NCBI RefSeq assembly: GCF_004119495.1
Contig: NZ_NRQU01000004.1
Span: 1-64,000, forward strand
Source: Flavobacterium sp. YO12
GTDB lineage: Bacteria; Bacteroidota; Bacteroidia; Flavobacteriales; Flavobacteriaceae
Direction of reading: 5' to 3'
Length of the DNA: 64,000 nt
A model generated the notes under the pieces. That model searched no databases. It saw nothing but the letters and a program-made list of their open reading frames with translations, and was not told the origin of the DNA. This document shows positions 8,877-18,586 of this stretch, piece after piece; the first letter of the stretch is position 1; each line of letters begins with the position of its first letter. A program made the position numbers and the translations under genes.

Positions 8877-9686
8877 TTAATCTGCCCCTCCATCAACACT
8901 ATCGAAAGTTTCTCTTTCTTTAGGTCTTATACTATATTTCATTGACACAACAGGACCATAATAAACATCAAATTGAGTTCCGTTTGTGCGCAGCTGCATC
9001 TGTCCGATAACACCAGCTAAAAAATGCAGGTTTTTTGAAATCCCTGCTGTATAATAAACTGACATTCTAAAAATATCAAAATTCTCGTTGGCATAATCCT
9101 TCGGTGCAAACTTAAGCATCAGCTCTGCGTAGTAACCAATATTTGGCGCAACAAACAACGGTTTTTCTTTTGTTTGACGCAGGAAGTGATTCACTCCAAA
9201 TCTTGCTCTTAATCTCGGAATTACGCGATGAACTCCGTTTCGGTCATCAAAAAATTTAGTTTCAAATCGCACTTGTTCAAAGATTGTTCCTTTTGGCATA
9301 TTCTGCGAAAAAGTGCCCATTAATATAAGCCTTTGCTCTAGTGTTTCATAGTTACCCGCTTCTTCAACCTCATACTTTTGATTGTGCGCATAACCAAGCC
9401 AAAATTTCATGTTTTCAAAACCAGAATATACAATCCATGGTCTTACTACAACACGCTGTGTATATTCGTACGGATTCTTGTTGGTATAAGCACCTTGCGT
9501 TACCAATTGAAAATCGGCTTGACCGCTTAAATGCCATTTATCATATATCGGAAAAGCAAAATCCCCCTCTGTAATCGATGCCGGAATAAATCCCATTGTA
9601 TAAGGCGGCGGTGCAGGTTGTGCTTTTAAAGTTTGCATTGCGGCGACACTAAACAATAGAATAAAACCTTTTTTAATTAAATTCAT
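8877..9686 (-). CDS. DUF2490 family outer membrane protein
   Basis: The 269-residue protein has a signal peptide (MNLIKKGFILLFSVAAMQTLKAQ). Alternating aromatic strands typical of a DUF2490 beta-barrel follow: WHLSGQADFQLVTQG, VVVRPWIVYSGFENMKFWLGYAHN, LEQRLILMGTF, EQVRFETKFFDDR, PRLRARFGVNHFL, AELMLKF. The family is common in Bacteroidota and has no established biochemical role. The gene is monocistronic and convergent with the OmpA-family gene. Two TTCTAC half-sites lie 30-75 bp upstream, but they are not arranged as in the full palindromes. Confidence 0.8.
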   Translation of the reverse strand: MNLIKKGFILLFSVAAMQTLKAQPAPPPYTMGFIPASITEGDFAFPIYDKWHLSGQADFQLVTQGAYTNKNPYEYTQRVVVRPWIVYSGFENMKFWLGYAHNQKYEVEEAGNYETLEQRLILMGTFSQNMPKGTIFEQVRFETKFFDDRNGVHRVIPRLRARFGVNHFLRQTKEKPLFVAPNIGYYAELMLKFAPKDYANENFDIFRMSVYYTAGISKNLHFLAGVIGQMQLRTNGTQFDVYYGPVVSMKYSIRPKERETFDSVDGGAD

Positions 9687-9946
9687 AACTCTGATTTATA
9701 TTTTAAGGTGCATATAAGTTCTACACAAAAACCTCAGCAATTCGCAAATCATTTTTCTACAAAAAAAGCCCTAACTATTCTAGATAAGGCTCTTTCATTA
9801 TTTTAAAATAAATCTTATGACGTAAATAATATGCTTGCTTCTAAATTTTCTATTTCTGTAACCAAATCCTAAATTCAGTTAAAATAATTGTTACAACCCT
9901 GATTCTCAAAATTAATAAAATCAAACAGCTAAACAGAAAATAAGAT

Positions 9947-9968
9947 GTTTCAAGTTATAACTTGAAAC
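9947..9968. promoter_or_regulatory. Perfect 22-bp palindrome upstream of the efflux operon
   Basis: The half GTTTCAAGTTA is followed directly by its exact reverse complement. It is 120 bp upstream of the first gene of the efflux operon and about 260 bp from the divergent DUF2490 gene. It could be an operator for a dimeric repressor or a copy of a dispersed palindrome. No T-run follows, so it is unlikely to be a terminator. Confidence 0.4.
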
Positions 9969-10087
9969 CAGAAACACAGGAAACAACAGAATAAAAAAAA
10001 CAGCAAATACAGTTCATAAATTTTACAAAATTCTTCCAAAATTATACAATTGTTTATCCCTTAATATCTTCAACTTTGCAGTTGATT

Positions 10088-10492
10088 ATGAAAAAAGCAC
10101 TTCTCATACTTCTTTCAGTTTTTTATCTGGTAATGTCGTCAGGCTTTACCACTATTACTCATTTTTGCAAAGGAGTTAAGCAGGAAACAAATCTTTTTTC
10201 AGGTGCGCATACAGGAAAAATATGTCCAAAATGTGCGGCAAAAAATTTACCAAAAAGCAAAAACTGCTGTAAACATAAAACACAGCTGAATAAAATTACC
10301 GAAAAGGCACACCAAAAAGTTTCTAAAGATTTAGCTTTTAAATTCTCAGAACTGCCTTTACCCCTTTCTATCCATGAAACAATACTTGCGCTTCGTTTAC
10401 CTCAAGTAAATAAAGCACATCCATTTTTTACTGCATTTATTCCTATCAGGAATAATCCGCTTTATATTTTTTACTGCGTTTACCGAATTTGA
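10088..10492 (+). CDS. Small secreted Cys-rich protein (HYC_CC_PP-like), first gene of efflux operon
   Basis: The protein is about 134 residues from ATG 10088 (MKKALLILLSVFYLVMSSGFT, signal peptide or membrane anchor). After the anchor comes THFCKG, then KICPKCAAKN and KNCCKHKTQ. This layout (an aromatic His-X-Cys motif, a CxxC pair, a Cys-Cys pair) resembles the small HYC_CC_PP proteins of Bacteroidota. The clustered Cys and His residues suggest metal binding in the periplasm. Its place 80 bp upstream of tolC-RND-adaptor genes and the Cys-rich lipoprotein at the operon end supports a metal-handling role. This is inference; the family assignment is from memory of the motif pattern. Confidence 0.65.
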   Translation: MKKALLILLSVFYLVMSSGFTTITHFCKGVKQETNLFSGAHTGKICPKCAAKNLPKSKNCCKHKTQLNKITEKAHQKVSKDLAFKFSELPLPLSIHETILALRLPQVNKAHPFFTAFIPIRNNPLYIFYCVYRI

Positions 10493-10572
10493 TTTTTAGC
10501 AATTGAATAAACTGCAGCATTTTTTAAAGAAATGTTGTCAGATTTCTATTGTCTAATTTTTAAATACACATC

Positions 10573-11958
10573 ATGAAAATGCAATGCTTTGCATTGATAG
10601 TGTTCAGTTTTGTCTCAGAAAATCTGCTTGCACAAACGGTAACATTATCTAATGCTCTTGAACGTTCGATTCAGAATTTTGAAAAAATAAAAGCTAAAGA
10701 AGCAGTTGTAAAAGCTGCCACAGAAAATATCTCTTATCAAAAAAGTACTTATTTACCAGACTTTACCCTAATGGCGCAGCAAAGTTATGGTACAATTAAT
10801 GCCATAAACGGGCCAATGTACAGTTTTGGCGGTTTGGGCAGTGCTGCAACGTCTATGCCATTAGCCGATCAAAACTGGAATGCCGCTTTTGGTTCTCTTT
10901 ATCTCGCTAATATTAATTGGAATTTATTCACTTTTGGTAAAATTAAAAACCAAATAGGAATTGCCAAAGCTGATGAAAACAAGGCACAAAAAGATCTCGA
11001 TCAGGTAAAATTTCAGCATCAAGTAAAAGTAGGTGCTGCCTACCTAAACCTGCTCGCTGCCCAACGTATTAAATACGTACAGGAAAAAAATCTTGATCGT
11101 GCTCTAGTTGTAGAAACTACTACGCAAAGTCGTACTGAAAGCGGTTTACTTCCAGAAGTCGATTATTCGTTAGCCAAAGCTGAAGTTGCCAATACAAAAG
11201 CAGCAGTTATAAAAGCTTACGATATGGAACTCGACCATTCTAAATCGCTTGCTGTAATGCTGGGTGAAGACTATCAAACTTATAAACTCGACAGTCTTTT
11301 TACGACTACAACACCTGTCTCGTTTTTAGAATCGACTGTAGAACTTAGCAAACATCCCCTATTAGAATGGCAAAAAAGTGCGATTTTAAAAAGTGAAAAT
11401 CAAGAGAAACTGCAAACAGCTCTAGGTTTACCAACCCTTTCTGCATTTGGAGTAATGCAGGGACGCGGTTCTGGTTTTGATTGGAATTATGTACAAGATA
11501 ATTCCGCTTTTAATCGATCTTATCTTGATGGCGTAGGAATAGACCGCAGTAATTATCTTGTTGGAATAAATCTAAGCTGGAACCTAACCAATCTATACCG
11601 TCAGTCTTCTAAAAAACGGGAACAAAAATTCATAACACAGTCTTTACTGAATGAATATGAATATATGAGTCAAGAATTAAAAGCGCAGCAAAAACTGGCT
11701 GAAGATAAACTCAAAAATGCCTACGCCACTTTTGAGCAAAGTAAAACACAAGTTACTGCTGCTGCAGATGCCTATCGTCAACATTCTGCTTTGTATCAAA
11801 ACGGGCTTACCACAATTGTAGACTTAACACAATCTTTCTACACATTGAATAGAGCCGAAATTGAATACGAAATTGCTCAAAACAATATTTGGCAGGCCTT
11901 ATGGATTAAAGCGGCGGCGGCTGGCGATTTAAACATTTTACTCAACGAAATACAATAA
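10573..11958 (+). CDS. TolC-family outer membrane efflux protein
   Basis: The 461-residue protein has a signal peptide (MKMQCFALIVFSFVSENLLAQ). Two outer-membrane-efflux repeats follow, with long coiled-coil helices (TLSNALERSIQNFEKIKAKEAV near the start; QKLAEDKLKNAYATFEQSK near residue 380). The tail helix includes YQNGLTTIVDLTQSFYTLN and EIEYEIAQNNIWQALW, the conserved end of TolC-like proteins. It would form the outer-membrane channel of the tripartite pump whose inner-membrane part begins 11 bp downstream. The upstream neighbour is the small Cys-rich protein. Confidence 0.9.
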   Translation: MKMQCFALIVFSFVSENLLAQTVTLSNALERSIQNFEKIKAKEAVVKAATENISYQKSTYLPDFTLMAQQSYGTINAINGPMYSFGGLGSAATSMPLADQNWNAAFGSLYLANINWNLFTFGKIKNQIGIAKADENKAQKDLDQVKFQHQVKVGAAYLNLLAAQRIKYVQEKNLDRALVVETTTQSRTESGLLPEVDYSLAKAEVANTKAAVIKAYDMELDHSKSLAVMLGEDYQTYKLDSLFTTTTPVSFLESTVELSKHPLLEWQKSAILKSENQEKLQTALGLPTLSAFGVMQGRGSGFDWNYVQDNSAFNRSYLDGVGIDRSNYLVGINLSWNLTNLYRQSSKKREQKFITQSLLNEYEYMSQELKAQQKLAEDKLKNAYATFEQSKTQVTAAADAYRQHSALYQNGLTTIVDLTQSFYTLNRAEIEYEIAQNNIWQALWIKAAAAGDLNILLNEIQ

Positions 11959-11969
11959 ACCCGAAAATT

Positions 11970-14900
11970 ATGAACTTAATACGTTTTGCCTTGCGCAAGC
12001 CTATCTCTATTATGGTGATAGTGCTGGGGCTTTTATTCTTCGGGATTAAAGCTGCTAAAGAAATTAAAGTCGATATTTTACCCGACATGAATCTTCCTGT
12101 CGTATACATCGCCCATTCATTTAATGGTTATACTCCACAACAAATGGAAGGTTATTTTACAAAAATGTATGTAAACATGATGCTGTTTACGAGCGGAATA
12201 GAAAGTATAGAAACTAAAAATACTCAAGGACTTACCTTAATGAAAATTAATTTTTATGAAGGTACTGATATGGGACAGGCAATTGCCGAAATCAATGCAC
12301 TTTCTAATCGTTCGCAGGTATTTTTACCGCCAGGCGCTCCGCCTCCATTTATTATTCGATTTGATGCCTCTTCACAGCCAGTTGGACAATTGGTTTTTAA
12401 AAGTAATTCGAAAACGAATAATGAACTGCAGGATATTGCCAATTTTACGGCACGACCATTTTTAATTAAAATTCCAGGATTAACAACAGCACCTCCTTTT
12501 GGCGGAAGCCCTAGAACTATAGAGATCAACATTGATCCTAATAAACTGCGTACACACCAATTAACTCCCGAGCAGATTGTTGAATCGATCAGCAGAAATA
12601 ACATCACATCGCCATCTGGAAATATTTATGTGAACGACATTAATTACTTAACACCTACTAACAATACGATAAAAGAAGTAGCAGATTTTGGTAATATTCC
12701 AATTTTTAAAGGAGGAGTCGATAACGTCTACATTCGTGATGTGGCAACCGTAAAAGACGGTGCCGATATTACAACTGGTTATGCCCTTATTAATGGCACA
12801 AGATCCGTATACATTAACATTGCAAAATCAGGAAATGCCTCTACTTGGGAAGTAGTAAAAAACCTTAAAAAAGCCATTCCCGCCATTCAGAACAATTTAC
12901 CAGATGATGTAACTATTTCCTATGAATTTGATCAATCTGTTTATGTTATTAATGCCGTAAAAAGTTTAATTACCGAGGGCGTTTTGGGTGCCGTGTTAAC
13001 GGGATTAATGGTATTATTATTTTTAAATGACAAAAGAGCGGCTTTAATAGTAGTGCTTACAATTCCAATTTCAATTATATCAGGAGTATTATTCCTAAAA
13101 TTATTTGGACAAAGTATCAATATTATGTCATTATCTGGATTAGCATTAGCCATAGGTATTTTGGTCGATGAGAGTACGGTTACGATAGAAAATATCCATC
13201 AGCATTTAGCAATGGGAAAAACAAAATCCAAAGCAATCTTAGATGCTTGTAAAGAAATTGCATTTCCTAAACTATTGATTTTATTGTGTATTCTTGCTGT
13301 ATTTGCGCCAGCATTTATGATGACCGGTATACCAGGTTCCTTGTTTATGCCATTAGCATTGGCAATTGGTTTTTCAATGATATTCTCCTTTATTCTATCG
13401 CAGACATTTGTTCCTGTGCTGGCAAACTGGTTAATGAAAAACAATGAAAACCATACGCACAAAGAAGACAAATTTGATGGCTTTAAAAATCGTTTTGTAC
13501 AGTTCTTACAATCTATCATGCCAAAGCGAAAACCAATATTAATTGCAAGTTTCATTATTGCAGCGCTTAGTGTATTCTTAATGTACAACATTACTGGAAA
13601 AGATGTATTGCCAACCGTAAATTCAAGTCAGTTTCAAGTACGTATAAAAGCTCCTGAAGGCACTCGAATTGAAAAAACAGAATTAAAAATAAAACAAGTT
13701 TTAAAAGAACTCGAAACCGTTATTGGCAAAGAGCACATTAGTATTTCATCTGTTTTTATTGGTCAGCATCCTTCTTCATTTGCAGTAAGTCCTATTTACT
13801 TATACAATGCAGGTCCGCACGAAGCATTGATGCAAATTGCTTTAAAAGATTATGATGGAAATACCAATGCTTTAAAAGAAATCATCCGTAAACATATGAA
13901 AGAGAAAATGCCTGAATTGCATTTTTCTTTTGAACCAATAGAACTTACCGAGAAAATACTAAGTCAAGGAACCAATACGCCTATCGAAGTACGTTTTTCG
14001 GGAATGATGAAAAAGATGAACGTTATGTATGCCAATAAACTTTTGGCGAAACTAAAAGAAATTGACTATTTGCGAGATCAACAAATTCCGCAGTCTCTAA
14101 ACTATCCTGCTTTTGATATTAATATTGATCGTGTAAGAGCTGCTCAATTAGGAATTGATGCTCAAGACATCGCCCGTTCCTTAGTTCCAATTACTGCTTC
14201 ATCCCGTTATACCAGCAAAAATATGTGGGTTGGCGGAATGATGGGAATCGCCTATGATGTGCAAGTGCAAACGCCGCAAAACATTTTAAATACCAAAGAC
14301 GAACTGATGAACGTTCCGTTAGGAAAAAACTCAGACCGTCCCGTTCTTGGTGATGTTGCCACGATTACACCAACCAAAGTGTTAGGCGAAAGTTATAATT
14401 TGGGAACAATGGCCTACACTCCTGTAACAGCAAATATTCATGATGCAGATCTTGGGCGTGCTCAAAAAGATGTACAAGCTGCAATAGAATCTCTTGGAGA
14501 ATTACCAAAAGGAGTAAATATTCAAGTATCTGGAATGGTTCCTGTGCTTGACGAAACGACGAACAGTTTAGCGACAGGATTACTAATCGCTGTTATCGTT
14601 ATTTTTTTAATGCTGACTGCCAATTTTCAATCTTTCAAAGTATCGTTAGTTATTTTAACAACAGTGCCATTTGTATTTTTAGGTTCATTGCTTTTAATGA
14701 AACTTACCGGATCAACATTAAACCTGCAATCGTATATGGGAATCATTATGTCTGTGGGAGTATCAATTGCAAATGCGGTATTATTAATTAGTAACGCAGA
14801 ATCGCTTCGTTTACAAAATGGCGATGCTTTAAGTTCGGCCATTCAGGCAGCATCATTACGTATTCGTCCTATTATCATGACAACATTAGCCATGATTGCA

Positions 14901-15116
14901 GGGATGCTTCCAATGGCAATTGGACATGGAGAAGGCGGTGATCAAGTTGCTCCTTTAGGAAGAGCTGTAATTGGAGGTCTTATTGCTTCTTCATTTAGTG
15001 TACTGCTTCTGTTACCATTAGTATTTGTATGGATACAGAACAAAACCTCTACACAATCCTCTTCACTAGATCCTGAAGACGAAAACAGCATTCATTATAT
15101 AACATTAGAAAAATAA
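11970..15116 (+). CDS. RND-family efflux permease
   Basis: The 1048-residue protein has the RND architecture: a first transmembrane helix (ISIMVIVLGLLFFGIKAAKEI), a periplasmic loop, six membrane helices (about 335-485), a second loop and six more helices (about 870-1030). The family signature GILVDESTVTIENIHQHL is at about 395. The second acidic residue is Glu where AcrB has Asp. In the helix where AcrB has the proton-relay Lys, this protein has VSIANAVLLISNAES without Lys, so it is not a canonical AcrB. The neighbours (two Cys-rich proteins, adaptor) suggest a metal or small-cation substrate, but no CusA-type Met relay could be confirmed by eye. It is tightly spaced with tolC (11 bp) and the adaptor (3 bp). 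Confidence 0.9.
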   Translation: MNLIRFALRKPISIMVIVLGLLFFGIKAAKEIKVDILPDMNLPVVYIAHSFNGYTPQQMEGYFTKMYVNMMLFTSGIESIETKNTQGLTLMKINFYEGTDMGQAIAEINALSNRSQVFLPPGAPPPFIIRFDASSQPVGQLVFKSNSKTNNELQDIANFTARPFLIKIPGLTTAPPFGGSPRTIEINIDPNKLRTHQLTPEQIVESISRNNITSPSGNIYVNDINYLTPTNNTIKEVADFGNIPIFKGGVDNVYIRDVATVKDGADITTGYALINGTRSVYINIAKSGNASTWEVVKNLKKAIPAIQNNLPDDVTISYEFDQSVYVINAVKSLITEGVLGAVLTGLMVLLFLNDKRAALIVVLTIPISIISGVLFLKLFGQSINIMSLSGLALAIGILVDESTVTIENIHQHLAMGKTKSKAILDACKEIAFPKLLILLCILAVFAPAFMMTGIPGSLFMPLALAIGFSMIFSFILSQTFVPVLANWLMKNNENHTHKEDKFDGFKNRFVQFLQSIMPKRKPILIASFIIAALSVFLMYNITGKDVLPTVNSSQFQVRIKAPEGTRIEKTELKIKQVLKELETVIGKEHISISSVFIGQHPSSFAVSPIYLYNAGPHEALMQIALKDYDGNTNALKEIIRKHMKEKMPELHFSFEPIELTEKILSQGTNTPIEVRFSGMMKKMNVMYANKLLAKLKEIDYLRDQQIPQSLNYPAFDINIDRVRAAQLGIDAQDIARSLVPITASSRYTSKNMWVGGMMGIAYDVQVQTPQNILNTKDELMNVPLGKNSDRPVLGDVATITPTKVLGESYNLGTMAYTPVTANIHDADLGRAQKDVQAAIESLGELPKGVNIQVSGMVPVLDETTNSLATGLLIAVIVIFLMLTANFQSFKVSLVILTTVPFVFLGSLLLMKLTGSTLNLQSYMGIIMSVGVSIANAVLLISNAESLRLQNGDALSSAIQAASLRIRPIIMTTLAMIAGMLPMAIGHGEGGDQVAPLGRAVIGGLIASSFSVLLLLPLVFVWIQNKTSTQSSSLDPEDENSIHYITLEK

Positions 15117-15119
15117 ATC

Positions 15120-16229
15120 ATGAAAATAGTATATTATATCTTAATAGGAATTGTATTTGCATCATGCAATTCAACACCTCAAAAAGAAGAAAAAATGGCA
15201 GCAATGCCAATGATGATGATGCAAAGTTTTGAAACTATTTCTATAAAGAAAAGTAATCCATTAGTTCCCTTAAAACTTGCAGGCGAATTAATCTCTGATC
15301 GAGAAACTTCTATTTATGCAAAAGTCAATAGTTATGTAAAAAAGATGTCAGTAGATATTGGTTCAACAGTTACTACGGGGCAAATTATTATGGTTTTGGA
15401 AGCACCCGAAATTCAAGCACAATTAGCTGCAGCTAAATCAAAATGGAAAGCGCAGGAAGCCATATATATCGCAACAAAATCGAATTATGACAGAATGTTT
15501 AAGGCTAACGAAACTAAAGGTGCTATTGCAAAAGATGCTTTAGATCAAATAACAGCTCGAAAATTATCTGATCAAGCACAACTCGAAGCCGCAAAATCAG
15601 CTTATCAGGAAATACAAGTCATGAACGATTATTTGATAATCAGAGCGCCGTTTAACGGAATTGTTGCGGAACGAAATGTAGATTTAGGTTCATATGTAGG
15701 ACCAATGGGTAAAGGTTCAGACAAGCCATTATTGGTTATACAGGACAACAAAAAACTGCGTATTTCACTTTCGATACCAGAAGCCAATACACCGTATTTA
15801 AAATTGGGAGATTCTATACATTTTAAGATAAATTCTATTCCTAATAAAAAGTACATGGCGAAAATTTCACGTAAATCAGGAGTTTTAGATTTCAAACTTC
15901 GTTCTGAGAAAATTGAAGCCGATATTTTACAAACTCATAAAGAACTAAAACCACTAATGGTTGCAGAAGCAATGCTTCCGCTGCAGGCAAATGAAGCTAC
16001 TTTTTTTGTACCCAAAACAGCCTTGGTAGAAAGTAATACAGGCATTTATGTAATTCGAATTGAAAACAGTTTGACCAAAAATATTCCGGTAACCAAAGGG
16101 CGTGCTTTAGCAGATCAAGTTGAAGTTTTTGGCGAACTAAATGAAGAAGATAAAATTTTAATGAAAGCTACTGAAGAAATACTAGAAGGAACAAATATTA
16201 AAAAACAAAAAAATGAAAAGAGTAAATAA
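15120..16229 (+). CDS. RND efflux periplasmic adaptor (membrane fusion protein), lipoprotein
   Basis: The 369-residue protein has a lipobox (ILIGIVFASCN). The fusion-protein layout is: a beta-barrel/lipoyl half (YAKVNSYVKKMSVDIGSTVTTG), an alpha-hairpin coiled coil (about 90-165), the second lipoyl half (YLIIRAPFNGIVAERNVDLG) and the membrane-proximal domain (about 280-360, FFVPKTALVESNTGIYVIRIEN). A Met-rich stretch after the lipid anchor (KMAAMPMMMMQ) could bind copper or silver ions, which fits a metal-efflux role. It lies 3 bp after the permease gene and overlaps the next gene by 17 bp. Confidence 0.9.
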   Translation: MKIVYYILIGIVFASCNSTPQKEEKMAAMPMMMMQSFETISIKKSNPLVPLKLAGELISDRETSIYAKVNSYVKKMSVDIGSTVTTGQIIMVLEAPEIQAQLAAAKSKWKAQEAIYIATKSNYDRMFKANETKGAIAKDALDQITARKLSDQAQLEAAKSAYQEIQVMNDYLIIRAPFNGIVAERNVDLGSYVGPMGKGSDKPLLVIQDNKKLRISLSIPEANTPYLKLGDSIHFKINSIPNKKYMAKISRKSGVLDFKLRSEKIEADILQTHKELKPLMVAEAMLPLQANEATFFVPKTALVESNTGIYVIRIENSLTKNIPVTKGRALADQVEVFGELNEEDKILMKATEEILEGTNIKKQKNEKSK

Positions 16230-16635
16230 ATATCTTATTATCGGAGCAATAGCTTTGGTAATAGCATCATGTCAAAAACAAGAGAAAAAACAAGAAACCA
16301 TTGCACAAAAAAGCATCGAACTACCTGTAAAAGAAACTTTTGCTACACCAAAAGGAATTCATGTAACTAATGAAGAAGTCTGTATGGTAAACAACATTCA
16401 TATGGGCAAAAAACAAATGGAAGTTCCGTTTGAAGGAAAAATATATTACGGCTGCTGCAATATGTGCGTAGAACGAATTTCAAATGAAGAAAGTGTTCGA
16501 ACAGCCATAGATCCGCATACTGGTAAAAAAGTGGATAAAGCTTCCGCTTATATTATTTCGTTAAACGAAGAAGGAAATGTCGCTTATTTCGAATCAGAAG
16601 AAAATTATCTAAATTTTATTAAATCCGGCAGTTAA
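16213..16635 (+). CDS. Cys-rich (TRASH/YHS-like) metal-binding lipoprotein
   Basis: The 140-residue protein has a lipobox (IGAIALVIASCQ). The core reads EEVCMVNNIHMGKKQ, then GKIYYGCCNMCVERI and HTGKKVDKASAYI. A first Cys with Met and His nearby, followed by CCNMC in an aromatic context, resembles TRASH/YHS-type metal-sensing or metal-trafficking domains. It is translationally coupled: its ATG at 16213 is inside the end of the adaptor gene. As the last gene of the operon it probably delivers or binds the ion exported by the pump. The metal (copper most likely) is inferred from the Cys/Met chemistry only. Confidence 0.7.
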   Translation: MKRVNKYLIIGAIALVIASCQKQEKKQETIAQKSIELPVKETFATPKGIHVTNEEVCMVNNIHMGKKQMEVPFEGKIYYGCCNMCVERISNEESVRTAIDPHTGKKVDKASAYIISLNEEGNVAYFESEENYLNFIKSGS

Positions 16636-16657
16636 ACAAAATTGCTTTCAAATTTTA

Positions 16658-16690
16658 AAAAGCCTGTAAACTAAAAACTTACAGGCTTTT
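16658..16690. terminator. Bidirectional terminator between efflux operon and MFS gene
   Basis: A perfect 12-bp stem, AAAAGCCTGTAA pairing with TTACAGGCTTTT, encloses a 9-base loop. It lies between convergent genes, and its A/T flanks give U-runs in both directions. Confidence 0.8.
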
Positions 16691-16698
16691 ATTTAGTA

Positions 16699-18108
16699 TT
16701 AATCGGCTGGTTTCAAATTGTCACCATCTTTAAAATGCAGTCTTCTAAAAACCAATCCAGATAAAATAGTTAAAGAACCTACAACTAAAAAAGTGTATCG
16801 AAAAGCATTATGAATTTCGTTATGAATAAGTTTTACATCACCTTGAAAAATTTTAAGAACCAGCAATCCAAAAGCAATACCAAACCCAATCGCCAATTGC
16901 TGATTTACCGAAATTAATGAATTACCGCTGCTTGTATGATATTGCCTTAAATCGGCAATAGAAATAGAATTCATCGAAGTAAATTGTATTGAGTTAAAGA
17001 AACCCAATACCGCAATAATAGGAACATACCAATATATCGAAGTATGAATCGATGGAATAGCCATACAACAAATTAAAACACCAATAATAAAAGTATTCAC
17101 CATTAACGTTTTTCGATAACCAAATTTGTTCAAAATACCAATTACTGCCGATTTTCCAAACATTGCGGTGAGAGCCATTGGCGCCACAATCCATCCAGAC
17201 ACAACAGCCGATTGTCCGTAAGCAATCTGAATCATCATTGGTAATAATAACGGAACTGAACTAATCCCCAAACGTGTTGCCAAATTGCCAACTATACCTA
17301 CTCGAAACGTTCGTACTTGAAATAAATTTAAAGGAAAAATAGGATTATTGTCTTTTGAAGCATGGCGATAATACCAATACAGCATTAAAAATCCGGACAT
17401 TAATATTACTAAAACTGGCGAAACACGAACCGTATTACCAAATAGTTCTAACGAAATAGACAATAAAAGTGAAGCTGCCGCAAAGATGAAAAAGCCTTTT
17501 AAATCAAAATCGATTATCTTAGATTTATAATTAGGCATATACTTCAAACTCAGAATAATTCCGATAAGTCCAAACGGAATATTGATTAAAAAAATCCAAT
17601 GCCAAGACAAATAATCAACCATATAACCCCCTACCAACGGTCCTAAAACCGGTCCGATTAAAGCAGGAATAATAGCAAAGTTCATCGCCTTAAGTAATTC
17701 CTTTTTAGGAAATGTTTTAATGAGTGCCAACTTTCCTACGGGTGTCATCAAACTTCCACCGACGCCTTGAACGATTCGAGCTAAAACTAAATGTGTCAAA
17801 TTCTGAGAAAGCGAGCAAAACAAAGAACCAAGACTGAACAAAAACAAAGCAAAAATAAAGACCCTCTTCGTGCCAAATTTATCCGATAAAAAACCGCTTA
17901 CCGGCATAAAAAGTGCCAATGTTAGAACATAACTAATAATTGCATTTTGCATATCGAGCGGAGACTCATGCAGATCTTTAGTAATAGAAGGCAGCGACGT
18001 ATTCAAAATGGTTGAATCCAGCATCTGCATAAAAATAGAAGTCGCTAAAATAATGGGTAACACTTTTTTTATCGCTTCGCTATTTTGCTCTGTAGTTACT
18101 GTCATCAT
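16699..18108 (-). CDS. MFS exporter, DHA2 (drug:H+ antiporter) family
   Basis: The 469-residue polytopic membrane protein has the DHA2 signatures. Helix 1 has MLDSTILNTSLPSI, the loop 2-3 motif is GFLSDKFGTKRVF, and a proline/glycine-rich helix 5 contains IGPVLGPLVGGYMVDYLSWHW. About 13-14 hydrophobic segments are visible. It would export hydrophobic compounds by proton antiport at the inner membrane; the substrate cannot be told. No adaptor or outer-membrane partner is adjacent on its strand, so it is probably a stand-alone pump. It is separated from the RND operon by a shared terminator. Confidence 0.88.
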   Translation of the reverse strand: MMTVTTEQNSEAIKKVLPIILATSIFMQMLDSTILNTSLPSITKDLHESPLDMQNAIISYVLTLALFMPVSGFLSDKFGTKRVFIFALFLFSLGSLFCSLSQNLTHLVLARIVQGVGGSLMTPVGKLALIKTFPKKELLKAMNFAIIPALIGPVLGPLVGGYMVDYLSWHWIFLINIPFGLIGIILSLKYMPNYKSKIIDFDLKGFFIFAAASLLLSISLELFGNTVRVSPVLVILMSGFLMLYWYYRHASKDNNPIFPLNLFQVRTFRVGIVGNLATRLGISSVPLLLPMMIQIAYGQSAVVSGWIVAPMALTAMFGKSAVIGILNKFGYRKTLMVNTFIIGVLICCMAIPSIHTSIYWYVPIIAVLGFFNSIQFTSMNSISIADLRQYHTSSGNSLISVNQQLAIGFGIAFGLLVLKIFQGDVKLIHNEIHNAFRYTFLVVGSLTILSGLVFRRLHFKDGDNLKPAD

Positions 18109-18256
18109 TCTTCCTTTTAGACTTGAACTCTTTTGTTTTATTCTTTCAGGAAAAGTTTGGCAACCAAACTTCTATTTCATCCTAAAAATAAAGGTACAAA
18201 AAACATCCTTGCCCATTGTAAACTACTTTTCATTGCTGCTTTATTTGTCTCTTTAT

Positions 18257-18580
18257 TAACCACTAATTGCACTAATTTCCGCGAATTATTTTTATTTCAC
18301 GCAGATTTAGCAGATTTAATTTGTGGAAATTAGTGTAATTCGCGGCAAACAAAAATCATTTTAATCCTTTAATCTGTGGCTAAATTTTTCGCACGCAGAT
18401 TAAGCAGATTTAATTTGTGGAAATTAGTGCAATTAGCGGCAAACAAAAATCATTTTAATCCTTTCAATCTGTGGCTGTATTTTCTCACACAGATTTTCCA
18501 GATTAAGCAGATTTAATTCGTGGAAATTTGTGCAATTAGTGGCAAACAAAAATCCATTTTAATCTATTTTATCGATGGCT
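18257..18580. repeat. Intergenic repeat cluster, family A, three tandem units
   Basis: Three diverged units of about 95-100 bp follow each other at about 18296-18385, 18388-18478 and 18485-18580. Each has the order: CGCAGATT(A/T)AGCAGATTTAAT, then a GTGGAAATTAGTG-like part, GGCAAACAAAAATC, then AATCCTTT and AATCTGTGGCT. A reversed piece of the same repeat (18261-18285) precedes the first unit, so the left end can fold back. The same family recurs at 21494-21748. Pieces resembling its GTGGAAATTAGTG part occur at 40639-40755 and 42104-42211. No coding function is seen. Confidence 0.75.
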
Positions 18581-18586
18581 AACCTT

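Noticed and set aside
9719..9760. TTCTAC half-sites upstream of the DUF2490 gene as a fourth copy of the palindrome
   Set aside because: They are 36 bp apart, in the same direction, and lack the inverted arm and 22-bp spacing.
12254..12607. Minus-strand frame inside the RND permease gene
   Set aside because: Shadow of a strongly conserved gene on the other strand.
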